A stretch of DNA of 64,000 nucleotides from Adiantum capillus-veneris. Lineage: Eukaryota; Streptophyta; Polypodiopsida; Polypodiales; Pteridaceae. The notes beneath the pieces are model-generated. The model was not told the origin of the DNA. It did no database searches and saw only the letters and a list, made by a program, of their open reading frames with translations. Positions 26,608 through 36,831 of this stretch are shown piece by piece; position 1 is the stretch's first letter, and each line of letters starts with the position of its first letter. A program made the translations under genes and the position numbers. Where the stretch lies: assembly GCA_014529385.2 (NCBI GenBank), contig CM043958.1, forward strand, positions 75,651,169 through 75,715,168, in the 5' to 3' direction.

Positions 26608-27935
26608 GTCTTCCCTCCAATAAGATTTTGTATTATAGATTCTCCCATCAAGAGAGACTTGGTACAATACAATATTTGTGCTCCTTGTAACCTAGATGAT
26701 GCAATGAAGATGGAAAGATTCATGCATCACGAGCATAACATGATCTTGTAAAAGAATTAACCATCCCCGGCCTCATTCCCAAGGCCTCAAACACCTTCAA
26801 AGGTGGAGAGAGCTAGTGGAAAATGAGGGTAGTGAAGAGGAGAGGAAACATTCATAGGAGAAATAAATAGTTCCTCACTTATCATCACTGTTCTTTCTTA
26901 GCATAGCATAATAGCATAGTAATGAATATGGAGAAGATGAAAAGCTTAAGCATTGAATCATGGTTCTTGGTTGGATTTGTATTCCATAGCCAAGAGTGTT
27001 GGTGTAGGCTCTTAGCTTCTCAGCAAGCTTGGACAAGGAGATGGAGCTCTTGCACTTTGCACAAGTGAGAATGAGCTTGTGTGAGTGTGTGTGAGAGAGA
27101 GTATATCCCCCAAGCACACCCCTAGATTCTCTTGGCCGACCCCCCCTTCTAGCTCATCATAAAATTTGATTTGACCCCTACAAGCTTAGCCAATCACATG
27201 ATTAATTAAATCAAGTAACCATGCAAGCCTTGGGACAAGTGTCCCCCTTTCCCCTTTGAGAGAGAGGACTTGATGAATGCATAAATAAATAATTAAATTA
27301 TTTAAACTAACATTGAGAGTCCAACCAATAGGCTTTAGGCACAACATGAGGGCAACATAGAGAAGAACCTGACAAGTGTCCTTGTTGCTTCTTTAGACCA
27401 AGCCTGCCTTGTGTGAGGATTTGTGTGTTCTCTCTCATGCTCCTACAATGAGGACTCTTTCACCCTTGAGTAGGTATCATGTTGGTTTTTGGGAAAACCT
27501 TGAACCCCTTAAGCTCCTTAGTCATGGAGAACCTTAGCACCTTATTCAGTAATCACCTCAAGCACCTTAGTCCAGAAGCACGACAAGAACCTCAAGCACC
27601 CTAGTCAGCAAGCATTACAAGCACCTTAGTCAACAAGCAGACAAGCACCTCAAGCTTGGGCCGGGTTCCCACCTCAAGCGCATCCCTAGCTTGCCTAAGG
27701 TTAAAGGACATTTAATAGTAACCTTTGGAGGTCTTTAATGAAGCTAACCATAAGGTATTTAAGCTCCATTAGCTAGCCTTGGTCTTTGACACACCATCTC
27801 TCATTTGGACCCTTCAACCTTGGCCCCGTGTTGAGATAGATCCCGTCAGGTGTCTAGATTATAACCCTTGTTCCCATTCATTCTCCCACATTAAATGATC
27901 AATTTAATATGAGAAAATCATTTGGGATGGTTAGA
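26608..27935 (-). repeat. gypsy-2 5' LTR (right copy)
   Basis: It is homologous to 19976-21269. The outer end reads TCTAACCATCCCAAATG on the minus strand, one change from the TG start of the other copy. It includes the palindrome-rich ttaaatgatcaatttaa near 27893 that the left copy lacks, and a minisatellite at about 27505-27660. Confidence 0.82.
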
Positions 27936-28420
27936 TATTATATTTTATGACAGAAGACAATCATGCAAACTCTAGCATAGTTACAAAAATAAATGCCTCT
28001 ATAATCACAAGGGTAAATACAACTCCTTGTTCCACCACTAACTCAACCTATGGCTCCTAGATAGAAAAAAAAATGGTTTTCCATAGAGGGAAAATGGAAT
28101 AACCATGAGACACATGAGGGATATTTCAGACCAAAACATGATAGTGTTAGACAACTTTTGGTATGTACAGAGTAGTGTGTAAATGCATGGACACGTGTAC
28201 AAAAAAATACAAATACATGAATTTGTAATCTTCACAAAAAGAATTTAGGTTTCAATCATGATGCAACATGCACACATTAAAAATAGTCAGGTTTGCATGT
28301 CAGTAATCACGTATATATGCATGCTTGGACATGGTGCCGAGGCCTTGAATGTGGGGCTAAGTGGCTTGTTTTCGCACTAGGGTTTATGTTTAAAATTCCT
28401 AGAATGTAAATAATGCAAGT
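27936..28420. other. Gap without supportable genes
   Basis: AT-rich sequence with no coherent frame on either strand and no LTR-like ends that I can match elsewhere in the window. Confidence 0.5.
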
Positions 28421-30063
28421 GGGAAGTGTGGGGACTCTTATATTGCCTCATAAGTTTGACATGTGTGGTAACTGTCTATTTACAACACTTGATATCCAGT
28501 GATACGTGGACCGCCACCCAAGAAGTGGTTAAGACTAAAATTTTGTTATGTCGAAAAAAAAATACTTATCAAGGATCAAGCTCACTCATACAAACACACC
28601 ATTTATTCACACACATTCACCAGCATACACACACACAAAACTATACATACACCATACATACACCCATACATGCACACACGCATATACGCACTCACAACAA
28701 GAAAAAAGAAGGAAAGGAAACTATTGACACCAATATCAAAGGAAAGAAAGAGGCCAAATCCCACGTCGGCAACACCAAAACAAGAAGTGGCGCCGAAGGC
28801 ACACTCCGGCCAGCACCGAAAGGAGGTAATTCAAGACATCTCGGCTTCTCACGACAAAAACTGACTCCGACAACACTAAAACCTCACAGCGACCACCCGA
28901 ACCATCGACAAAACCCTTGTAAATACCCTAAGACCCCACTCTTCCCTAATAACCTAGCCATGGCTAGTGGATTGTAAACAAATCTACCCATCCCACTCTT
29001 TCCTCTCTCTCTATCTCTACCTTCTCTCTCTATCTCTCTCACTAGAGAGGCATCTAGGCCTTCTACAACAACCAGAGATTATTTGCAATGACTAGTGGGT
29101 AAGAACCACCTCTCAAGCTTATATAAAGAGGCCTCCGCTTAGCACAAAACAAAAGGGAGATACACAAGTAAGAGGAGACACCCAAGAGGGAACACTCAAG
29201 TGTAGGAGGAGCATACTAGCTCCATGCACTCTACATTGTAAGCTCCACTAAGCACGTAGTGCACCCATGATTCAGGGCTAATGGAATCATGTTTTGTTGC
29301 AAGATTTGGGCATTTTAGCATTGGCAACATCACCATTCCCCCCCATGATTCACCACACCACGTTGAGTCACTAATCATGACCACTCTATGCACATGAAGT
29401 AGTCGCTACTCTCCACCAAGCAACATGAGCACGCTTGGATTGAAGGCATCACTCCCACTGTTGGTGATTGAGGTCATCGGTGATGCATCGTCTTGCTATT
29501 TTTCCTCAACTAACCCTCCTACTAACTCAAAACCTCTCCATGCACCATATGGCGCTCGTATTCCACGTTACATCCCTAATGCCAAGAGCCAGGTTTGTAG
29601 TCGTCAAGACCATCACTTGTGAGTATCTCCATTGCCAATAAAGGGTGTAATTTAGTCTTGATATTTTGAGTCCATTCTCGATTTTGGTTTCCTAGGATTA
29701 CGGGATGTTTCGCTTCTTGTACATCACCCTACTTGTGCTCCATCATGTGCAATCTCTCCCACCAGTCAGTGTGCCCTGTCCCGAGCTCTTCACGTACCTC
29801 TATCGTGCACACACTAATGGTTAATGATTAGGCATCTTTCTACGTGTGAACGGTTATCACACAACCATTTCATGTTGATTACCTAGAGGGCATTTCATGT
29901 TTGCTACCCTAGGCCATGTATGTTTGCGTCCTAGTCGCATTTATGCTAGGTGGTGCCCCTTCCTATCCATAGGATCACTCCCACCTCGAGATGATGCTTG
30001 GGGATGTTCAGGCTGTGTGTTGTGTAGAGGCCACCCTATATGGCATGTCATTTGCGGCCATCA
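28421..30063 (+). repeat. LTR-like region ending at a primer site (unpaired)
   Basis: A start is suggested by a purine run followed by TGTGGGGACTCTTATATT (about 28428). It has a CA-rich stretch (28580-28690), CT runs (28995-29040), a TATA box cttatataaagagg (about 29116) and an end at GCGGCCATCA (30063), a few bases before a TGGCGCC primer site. The matching second LTR is not in the window. The start is a guess; the end is better supported. Confidence 0.45.
29112..29130 (+). promoter_or_regulatory. TATA box of the LTR-like region
   Basis: The sequence agcttatataaagaggcc is a good plant TATA box. It is followed about 30 bp on by a purine-rich, transcript-start-like stretch. Confidence 0.45.
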
Positions 30064-30069
30064 ATTTCT

Positions 30070-30089
30070 TGGCGCCCCCACCGAGGATC
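30070..30089 (+). other. Primer-binding site of an LTR element interrupted by gypsy-3
   Basis: TGGCGCCCCCACCGAGGATC resembles the TGGCGCC-type primer site of gypsy-4 (33102). It lies 6 bp after a CA end. Gypsy-3 begins only 22 bp further on, so the element's internal part most likely resumes at 46849 (gypsy-5). Confidence 0.6.
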
Positions 30090-30111
30090 CTTTCATGAAA
30101 CCCTCCAATTT

Positions 30112-30504
30112 TGTAATGGCTATTGCCCGCACAGGAGCAATAGGCATTACGGGAATGATTACCCGCAACTACATTATATGAACATCAACATATAAAAATG
30201 ACAAGAGAAGGAAGTACACAGTACACAGGCACATAACACCTCTTGCTTCATTCATTTGTATTCCAAACACAGAGTTACAATAGTAGTTGCCATGAATATC
30301 ATAGAGATTGGTTAAGTTACATCAAAAGACATGTGTGCCCCTCCATATACAACCGCTGCTCTAGCGCATATCGGGAACGGTGCACACACTCCTGTCCCAT
30401 GATATCCTGTGAAGAACTCCTGCTACGGCCTTCGCATACCGCATACCCCTGATTCGCAGTGTCCAGACCTCCGTAGGAACGCATGTGCGGCTAATGTCGT
30501 AACA
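30112..30504 (-). repeat. gypsy-3 3' LTR (left copy), 393 bp
   Basis: Plus-strand ends are TGTAATGGCTATTGCC and AATGTCGTAACA. It is nearly identical in layout to 46448-46843. Confidence 0.95.
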
Positions 30505-30580
30505 TCTGGCACGCATGGTGGATTGCGCGAACCCACACTCAGCCCCTCCGGTTGGAAGGTTCGGGTGGTTTCTCTGCACC

Positions 30581-31276
30581 CTATTCTGGTGAAGAGGAAA
30601 TATCAATATAGCCAAAGCCTCTAAAATCTGCAGTATGTGCCCGATAGACCTCATCCAAAAGATGTGGATCTATCTCAATATGTTCCGGCCAGGGAGCCCG
30701 AGGAATGAACTGCGTTGGCAAATAAATAGATTGAGGCGCCTGTGGCAGAGGAGCAAGAGGTGTATGTAAGGGATAATAGCAAGAAAGGTATCTATTAAGA
30801 GAAGACCAAAATGGAGGGCAAGGTGGTAGACTGAGAGAAAAATAATGAGCTAAGGTCTCCACCCAAAAACAGACCCTGCGCCGCTCCTTACGAAATCGAT
30901 GAATCATTTTCTGCAAATGAGATACATGAGCTGGGGCTTCAGCACAATCCTCTGTAGCTTGTGCCCAATCAGCAACATCACAACCCTCGGGAACAACACT
31001 CTTACCTCTGTCAGTGTTTGATGACTCGGGGTGTTGCACCACAACCTGCTGAGTGGATGGCTGTGCTCTGCTTATAGGGAAATATAGTAGCCGCATGTGG
31101 GCACTGGGGATTTTCCTAGTCCATCGACAACAGTGGTATCCTCTAGAGCTGGCAGAGAGTATAGAACTAAGAGCGCGCGACACACAAAACAAGAGAAACA
31201 CAATAAGAATCGTCTGCATGTAGTAGTAACCTTTCCACAATGAGTTCCCCAAATAGGGCGATCCACGGTGTCGCAA
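30581..31276 (-). CDS. gypsy-3 extra 3' reading frame, 231 codons, unknown
   Basis: It lies between integrase and the 3' LTR and overlaps the integrase tail frame (31072-31605) by about 200 bp in another frame. From ATG 31276 it has a hydrophobic stretch (TILIVFLLFCVSRALSSI, residues about 21-39) that could cross a membrane or act as a signal anchor. A Pro/Ser-rich middle and an acidic end (IEIDPHLLDEVYRAHT) follow. I do not recognise a family. Some plant gypsy elements carry envelope-like or accessory frames here, but nothing seen proves that. It may also be only a long chance frame in the 3' region. Confidence 0.4.
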   Translation of the reverse strand: MRHRGSPYLGNSLWKGYYYMQTILIVFLLFCVSRALSSILSASSRGYHCCRWTRKIPSAHMRLLYFPISRAQPSTQQVVVQHPESSNTDRGKSVVPEGCDVADWAQATEDCAEAPAHVSHLQKMIHRFRKERRRVCFWVETLAHYFSLSLPPCPPFWSSLNRYLSCYYPLHTPLAPLPQAPQSIYLPTQFIPRAPWPEHIEIDPHLLDEVYRAHTADFRGFGYIDISSSPE

Positions 31277-31605
31277 CCATCATAGATCCTTTCCTGCTTT
31301 CCAAGATTGCATGCAAAAGAATCCCCAATCATGGTTAGGACGGCTTCCGGCTCTTGTACCACAGCAAAAGGGCACTGAATCGTGGTAGGTGAAACATAAT
31401 GGCGCAGTCTGAAACCATTGATCGGTACAGAAATAACCTCCCCCCGTAAATCCGCTAAATAAAAAGAGATGGGCCCGCATGCTTGAAAAATCCATAATGG
31501 TCCTGACCACCGTAATTTAAGCTTCCCCGGCATCTTCTCGAGGTGGGAATTGAAGACAAGGACCAGCTGTCCCCGAACAAATTGCCGTGCTTTCGGGCGA
31601 TCCAA
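31072..31605 (-). pseudogene. gypsy-3 integrase C-terminal domain
   Basis: It reads ARQFVRGQLVLVFNSHLEK, LRWSGPLWIFQACGPISFYL and NGFRLRHYV, the small barrel that ends gypsy integrases (G-P-[FL]-x-I...). Beyond about residue 90 no similarity is recognised. It joins the core at 31649-31897 (SALWAYRTAYKVATGLTPF) after a TAG near 31659. Confidence 0.75.
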
Positions 31606-31648
31606 CCATTTTTTCCTCCTAGGATGCAGATCCTGCAGCCCCGCAAAG

Positions 31649-32505
31649 CTATTCAGCTGCTACATCCAATCGATAAATCACAGAATCCTCCGTAAGAAGA
31701 CGATCCGCAATCAACAGCCGCATACTCGGAATCACATGCTCCACTGGAGTGATTGCCTCCATGCCAAATGCCAACTTAAAAGGAGTCAATCCTGTTGCCA
31801 CTTTATAAGCTGTTCGATAGGCCCATAAGGCGGAAGGAAGTTTCACATCCCAATCCGTTCGATGCGTATTCACCAAATTTGTTAAAATCCGAATCAATTT
31901 CTTATTAGTTGATTCTGCTTGCCCATTTGCCTGAGGATAATATGGAGAAGATTTCCTGTGTAATACAAAATAAAACGTAGCATTCTCTCCATCACCTTAT
32001 TCAAAAAATGACTTCCCCAGTCACTAACCAGCTCAATAGGGCAGCCATATCGAGAAAAGATATCCTTATATAAGCATCCCGCCACAGAAATTGCAATGTT
32101 ATCTCTGAAAGGCCATGCCTCCACCCATTTGGTAGCGTAATCCGTGGCTGTCAAGATATACTTATTTCCTAAGTGAGCTGCCACTGGTTTAAAAGGACTA
32201 ACAAAATCCAAACCCCACTTTTGAAAAGGCTCCAAAGGCAGAACTGGCTGAAAAGGCATTCTGGACCGTTTGGTCGGTTGCCCCAACCGCTGACACACAT
32301 CACACTGTTGCACATAATTTCTCGCATCCTGAAACAATGTGGGCCACCATAATCCAAATTGGAGAACCTTTCGAGCTGTGATTAATGCTGCAAAGTGACC
32401 TCCCGCAATACCAGTATGGACTTCCTCTAATACTGCTTCCTGCTCCTGTGGTAGCACACATCTGAGTAATACCTCTTCCACCGTACGATAATAGAGCTTT
32501 CCCAT
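31649..32505 (-). pseudogene. gypsy-3 integrase finger and core
   Basis: The start is the target-duplication junction with gypsy-4. The HHCC finger reads HTGIAGGHFAALITA and YVQQCDVCQRLG. The core has WGLDFVSPF (Asp) and LVSDWGSHFLNKV (Asp). The NGQAEST glutamate (about 31915-31935) is in another frame, so a frameshift lies near 31960. The RNase H to integrase linker continues in frame on the far side of gypsy-4 (from 41518), proving the element was continuous before that insertion. Confidence 0.88.
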
Positions 32506-32802
32506 TGTTAACCCTCATGGCACACGGACACCCTATGATCTATAAACGTTGTATTATTTAAAGTCAGGTACCGGGCTTGTCGGACCAATAGGAAAAGGGT
32601 AAGGGTGATCGCCGATGAGAGGCGCACTCTAACTGGGACATTCAAGGGATTAGTTGGTTGGCTAAGCATGGGCGCCCAAGTGTGAATGGGGTGAGCTCAT
32701 ATAAAAGCCAACTAAACCTAAAATTCACTCATTCTCTCATTTGTGCAATAGAAGAGTGCTCTTGCTCCATCTCCATCTCCATCTTCTTCTTCTTCACCTC
32801 CT

Positions 32803-32837
<35 letters not shown>

Positions 32838-33097
32838 TAGAGAGAGGGAGAGTGTGTGTGCGATCGAGCATTACGAAGGCACGACGGCGGCGAAGCGGTT
32901 GAGCGCGGCACGACTGCGGCTTCTTCTTCATCGCGGCAAGGAATCCACCACGAAGGCGAGCGTAGAGCGGTGAGTGACACACCCTTTGCTCTCTTGAGCT
33001 TGCTAGTTTAGGCTTGTTGTGTGCTTGGAGCTATTTGTGGCTCGCACACGGTGTATTGGCAAGTCCCTTGCTTCGACAGTGCGGTAAGGAGCGCACA
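32506..33097 (+). repeat. gypsy-4 5' LTR, 592 bp
   Basis: Ends are TGTTAACCCTCATGGC and AAGGAGCGCACA. It holds a TATA box, a (GT)n(GA)n microsatellite at 32803-32850 that is shorter than in the other LTR, and a GC-rich R/U5 part. Confidence 0.96.
32696..32708 (+). promoter_or_regulatory. TATA box in the gypsy-4 5' LTR
   Basis: CTCATATAAAAGC matches the plant TATA consensus and is conserved in the 3' LTR at about 41095. Transcription would start some 30 bp on, giving an R region with the CT/GT/GA tracts. Confidence 0.6.
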
Positions 33098-33101
33098 TTT
33101 T

Positions 33102-33119
33102 TGGCGCCGCTGCCGGGGA
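33102..33119 (+). other. gypsy-4 primer-binding site
   Basis: TGGCGCCGCTGCCGGGGA, 4 bp after the LTR. This is the TGGCGCCG-type primer site common in plant gypsy elements. Confidence 0.85.
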
Positions 33120-33199
33120 AATGCCCTACACTAAGCTCGGTTAAGCACTTTACGCTTTCTTGTGGTGCAATTTCTATCATAGGAAAGGCAGGGAATGAG

Positions 33200-33720
33200 T
33201 GTGTGTAGTTGTGTGGAAATTTCTGTTTTTTGCGTTTTCTGCGTTTTCTACGTTTTCTGGTTTGCACTGCACAGTTAGCATTTCTTGCGTTTTTGCATTT
33301 TCTGCATTTTCTGGTTTGCACTGCACAGTTCTGTCAAGTTTCAATTTCTGCATTTTTTGTGTTTTCTGTGTTTTCTGGTTTGTGCACAATTAGATGCACA
33401 GTTAGTTAATTAAGCAAGCTAGTAATTAGGCGAGACAGAAAGTAGGTAGGTGAGGTCAACGCGCACCAAAACGCGCACCCCAAAAAAAAATTAAAAAATT
33501 TAAAAAAAAAATCGAAAAAAAAATAAAATCCAAAAAATAAAAACGTGAGTGAGAGGGAGGAGGTTAAATTTTCGAAAAAAAAAACGTGAGTTTTAAAACG
33601 GACGGGTTGGTTTGTATAAAAGATAGATCGGGATCATTTGCCCAAGCCCAAGCCCAAGCCCAAGCCCAGGCCCAGGCCTCAGTCCTCAGTCTTATGATAT
33701 ATACTGGACTCACTCTTATA
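33200..33720 (+). repeat. Repetitive leader of gypsy-4
   Basis: At 33210-33400 there are about three copies of a T-rich unit ending ttttctggtttgcactgcac, with internal gcgttttct repeats. A-rich runs lie at 33480-33590. At 33640-33678 there is a (CCCAAG)n hexanucleotide run. No protein frame is evident. Leaders of LTR elements carry packaging and dimerisation signals, but that role here is only inferred. Confidence 0.75.
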
Positions 33721-34061
33721 TATATACCCTACCTCCTCAAGAGGGAATGAGAGCATGTGGGGCAAGTCCTCCACTCTCCTCCCTTCTCTTCCCACTTGCA
33801 CCCTTAGACTTGCTATTTGGAGCCTAGTTCCCTAGCTAGGAAAAGACTATTTCGGGCTTTTCTGGAGCAAAATAGAACCAAACGGTGGGCTGTAAAGCAC
33901 AGCGCGTCCCTCCTAGCGATACGCTCGTTTCGAGCTATCACACGGCCCATTCCACAACACGCTCTAAAAAATCTAGCAAAAAAACAAACAAAAAACACGC
34001 AAAAAACTAGTCACAAGGCCTCCTAGAGCAGCTTTTTGACACCTTAGGGTATCAAAAGCAC

Positions 34062-35024
34062 ATGCACTTACGCTCTGGGCGGGTGCTAGAACACGAGCAT
34101 ATTGAGGGTGCCTCTGTTCATACGGACACCCATTACCCATCCACGATAGGCTCTAGACCCTCAGCGGGGACACAAGATAGCACCACCCAAGACCCTAAAA
34201 CAGCCGCTAGTGATTCCTCCTCCGACTCAGAAATCATGGAAGCATACCCTACCCAAAACACTGAGAGAGAAGGCCATGCACCTCCCGAAGCTCCACAGCC
34301 TAGTACTAGTATGTTTAGCCGTTTCATGGAAACATTAGGTAGAGCTACTCGCTCGGAACCTGATGCAAATGAAGCACACGAAAGGGGTGGGGAAGTGGAC
34401 TCTCCTTTCACATCGCACGTGGATCCCACACCCCCAAAGAGTGTCCATGTGGATATCCTGCCAACTTCTTACCAAGAAGGCCCTGTTGAGCTGCCTCCTT
34501 CAGAAGTTCCCTCTAGAGTACCGTTGGTGACAAGTAAAACCACGGGGAGCAACATTGCTTCTACCTCACAAGAAACCGTTAACACGTCGACTCTAGAAGG
34601 ATTGTTCATTAATGATCATTGGACATATGACCTCCACACTGAGGTGTTGACGGATCTACACTCTGGCCACGCCTACCATGTAGGATGGATAGAGATTGTA
34701 CAATCCACCTCTAGTGCCACGAGCATCGAAGATCAACAGAAAATGATCTGTAATGTTATCCATGACATTATTCAATCAGAAAGGCAAAACCGAGGGGTAA
34801 ATATACTCTCAACTGGCCCCATGAGATTTCTGGATACGAGCAAGGCTCAACAGCCTACTCTATCACAAATGGAGACTCCTCTAATGAGTCCCATGGACCC
34901 ATCTTACGTCATTTCACCTGGGGTCTCTATGCAATCTGAGCCTCCGAGCGACAACTTTAGCTTCCCTAACTTGGCTCAACCCTCTATTAAGGAAAACACA
35001 GTGCTCACTCCAGGGATAGCCTGA
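34062..35024 (+). CDS. gypsy-4 ORF1: N-terminal Gag part, 320 codons
   Basis: It opens MHLRSGRVLEHEH, the M-x-x-R-S-G-R start of many plant gypsy Gags, then is mostly low-complexity, rich in Ser, Pro, Thr and acidic residues (SDSSSDSE), with a more ordered C-terminal third (HSGHAYHVGWIEIV). It is intact and is followed 14 bp later by ORF2 in another frame (TGATAG between them). Whether the two parts were once one frame or are made separately cannot be told. No enzyme motif is seen. Confidence 0.75.
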   Translation: MHLRSGRVLEHEHIEGASVHTDTHYPSTIGSRPSAGTQDSTTQDPKTAASDSSSDSEIMEAYPTQNTEREGHAPPEAPQPSTSMFSRFMETLGRATRSEPDANEAHERGGEVDSPFTSHVDPTPPKSVHVDILPTSYQEGPVELPPSEVPSRVPLVTSKTTGSNIASTSQETVNTSTLEGLFINDHWTYDLHTEVLTDLHSGHAYHVGWIEIVQSTSSATSIEDQQKMICNVIHDIIQSERQNRGVNILSTGPMRFLDTSKAQQPTLSQMETPLMSPMDPSYVISPGVSMQSEPPSDNFSFPNLAQPSIKENTVLTPGIA

Positions 35025-35038
35025 TAGAGAATGTACCG

Positions 35039-36829
35039 ATGACATCTACGGTTAGCGCAGTGCCACTACCTAGTGTCGTAGTACCTAATATGGGGCCTCG
35101 ATCGTATGTGCCTCTAGCCCCTTATGCACACATGGCCCCCACACCTCCAATTGTACCACTTGTTCATGCTCCTCGAGTGCCGCTCCCTAGCCCTTATCCG
35201 AGTGGACCTATGCCTGGTTATGTTCCATATCCTGCATCATCCACACATATGCCAAGACCGGTACCCGTCCCTCTCCCACATATGATTCCAAGAGTACCTC
35301 CACCGGCCCTGCCTACTCACATAGGTGACTTGGCAGTGTTTGCTCAAACCATAGGTCGATCTATCGCGGAAAATATGCGTCATGCATCTGATAGAGAGCC
35401 TAGAAGTAAGGCAGTACAAATTGCCAAACTCACTCAAAAATTCAATGGGGACGAAGATGCTAGAAAACACATTGAAGTGTTTGAACAAGTATGTGATTCC
35501 TTAGGGGAACGCAACGAACTACATAAGTGCAATGCCTTAAGCTTGACATTAAGTGGGAAGGCTGGAGATTGGTATAGAACCCTAAGGGTGGACGAGAAAA
35601 AAATCTACCCTACCCTTCGAAGGTTGTTTCTAAAGGAGTACATACGAGAAGGTGTGCTTTGGGGTGTAGCATCTCAGCTACAGAAGGCCGAACGTAAGGA
35701 AGGAGAGTCAGTAAGGGACTTCATTAGTCGTCTAAAGCACTTAAACTCTCGCTGCCCTGTAAATGAGCGCTTCAACAATAACCAACTGCTTGATCGATTC
35801 ATTCGAGGGTTGAGGAATGAAGGAATCTATAATGGACTAGTGATTAGAGGTATCACAACCTGGGAAGATTTCACTGCCAATGCAATCCAATTAGAGGACA
35901 ACTTGATGATAGCAGGCATGAGGGTGTCTATTGACATGAGATCCACTAGCTCACAAGCCATTGAGTATGAACCCATGACTGCAAAGCCCATTGCCAATGA
36001 GCCAAAGGTATTTGAGACATTCTTGACAGACCTCACCAAGGCAATCCAAGAGTCTCTTAAGGATAATCGACCCCCTCAAAATAGTCACATGTATCCAAGA
36101 AGGGAGCAACAATGGTGTTCCATTTGCTTAGGTCCACATAGCACTAGTGAGTGCCCTACGTTTAGAGTAAAATTTAATGGAACTTGCAACGCATGTGGTA
36201 GGTATGGTCACCAAGCTAAGGATTGTTTAATGATCAAACGTATGATGGCAAATAGACCACCTGTAGCCTGGACGGATGCACCTCGAGCTCCTGTATTGAT
36301 GCCTGCTCCACCTGTTGAGCAACTACCGCAACACATGGTTCCTAGATCTCAAAATGTTGTACAAGCTACACCGCTACCACCTCCTGTGCTAGGACCGCAG
36401 TCCCCGCATCCAAGAGTCGCCCCTATGAACCAAGTGGGTTGCGAACCATCAAATGCTTATGCAGATGGCTGTGAGGAGGAAATAGACACTAGTATTACCT
36501 ACGGACTTGATACATTGGAAGAGTGTCCTATATACTACATGGAAGATTGTTGGGGACAAGTCAAGCCGGTTTATCAAGCTGCTGCTCTCGCATCCAGAGG
36601 TCAAAATATCAACACCCAGGCTAGGAGGCCACCTCTTCAATGCTACGAGTGTGGTGGACCACATCGGGCAGCGGAGTGCCCTATTAGGCTGCAAAAGAAT
36701 GCTGCACAGATGCAAATGAATCAAGGGAGCACGTCTGCAATGCCAATACTCACATGTAATCGTTGTGGCATAGATCACTTGATTGCCCAATGCCCCTATA
36801 ACCAAATGCGCCTAAAATCACACCCCTAA
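35039..36829 (+). CDS. gypsy-4 ORF2: Gag capsid/nucleocapsid with four zinc knuckles, 596 codons
   Basis: Residues 1-95 are Pro-rich. Residues about 130-275 match the retrotransposon Gag capsid fold (FNGDEDARKHIEVFEQVCD, LSLTLSGKAGDWYR, ESVRDFISRLKHLNSRC, LLDRFIRGLRNEGIY). Four knuckles follow: CSICLGPHSTSEC (about residue 360), CNACGRYGHQAKDC (383), CYECGGPHRAAEC (534) and CNRCGIDHLIAQC (572). Three of the four have the unusual spacing CX2CX3HX4C. The frame is intact, rare in this window. The product would coat and package element RNA. The start at ATG 35039 is the first in frame. Confidence 0.88.
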   Translation: MTSTVSAVPLPSVVVPNMGPRSYVPLAPYAHMAPTPPIVPLVHAPRVPLPSPYPSGPMPGYVPYPASSTHMPRPVPVPLPHMIPRVPPPALPTHIGDLAVFAQTIGRSIAENMRHASDREPRSKAVQIAKLTQKFNGDEDARKHIEVFEQVCDSLGERNELHKCNALSLTLSGKAGDWYRTLRVDEKKIYPTLRRLFLKEYIREGVLWGVASQLQKAERKEGESVRDFISRLKHLNSRCPVNERFNNNQLLDRFIRGLRNEGIYNGLVIRGITTWEDFTANAIQLEDNLMIAGMRVSIDMRSTSSQAIEYEPMTAKPIANEPKVFETFLTDLTKAIQESLKDNRPPQNSHMYPRREQQWCSICLGPHSTSECPTFRVKFNGTCNACGRYGHQAKDCLMIKRMMANRPPVAWTDAPRAPVLMPAPPVEQLPQHMVPRSQNVVQATPLPPPVLGPQSPHPRVAPMNQVGCEPSNAYADGCEEEIDTSITYGLDTLEECPIYYMEDCWGQVKPVYQAAALASRGQNINTQARRPPLQCYECGGPHRAAECPIRLQKNAAQMQMNQGSTSAMPILTCNRCGIDHLIAQCPYNQMRLKSHP

Positions 36830-36831
36830 AT

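Larger units (their letters stand above)
19976..27935 (-). mobile_element. gypsy-2: degenerate chromovirus-type Ty3/gypsy element
   Basis: Two direct repeats (about 19976-21269 and 26608-27935) flank minus-strand Gag, protease, reverse transcriptase, RNase H, integrase and a C-terminal chromodomain, which defines the chromovirus clade. Many frameshifts break the polyprotein. The RT catalytic box is destroyed. The outer left border is uncertain, because homology stops at 19976 while the best primer-site candidate (26381-26392) would put the LTR end 210 bp further out. No target duplication is evident. Confidence 0.9.

Noticed and set aside
28499-28864. A 121-codon Lys/His/Thr-rich frame
   Set aside because: It reads through a CA-rich low-complexity tract and has no start or motif worth keeping.
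32729-32980. Minus-strand frames within the gypsy-4 LTRs
   Set aside because: LTR sequence with GT/GA tracts. The same frames appear in both LTRs and in no protein family.
33813-33998. A 61-codon minus-strand frame with a hydrophobic run (MFFVCFFARFFRACCGM)
   Set aside because: It lies in the gypsy-4 leader opposite an A/C-rich stretch and shows no conserved motif.
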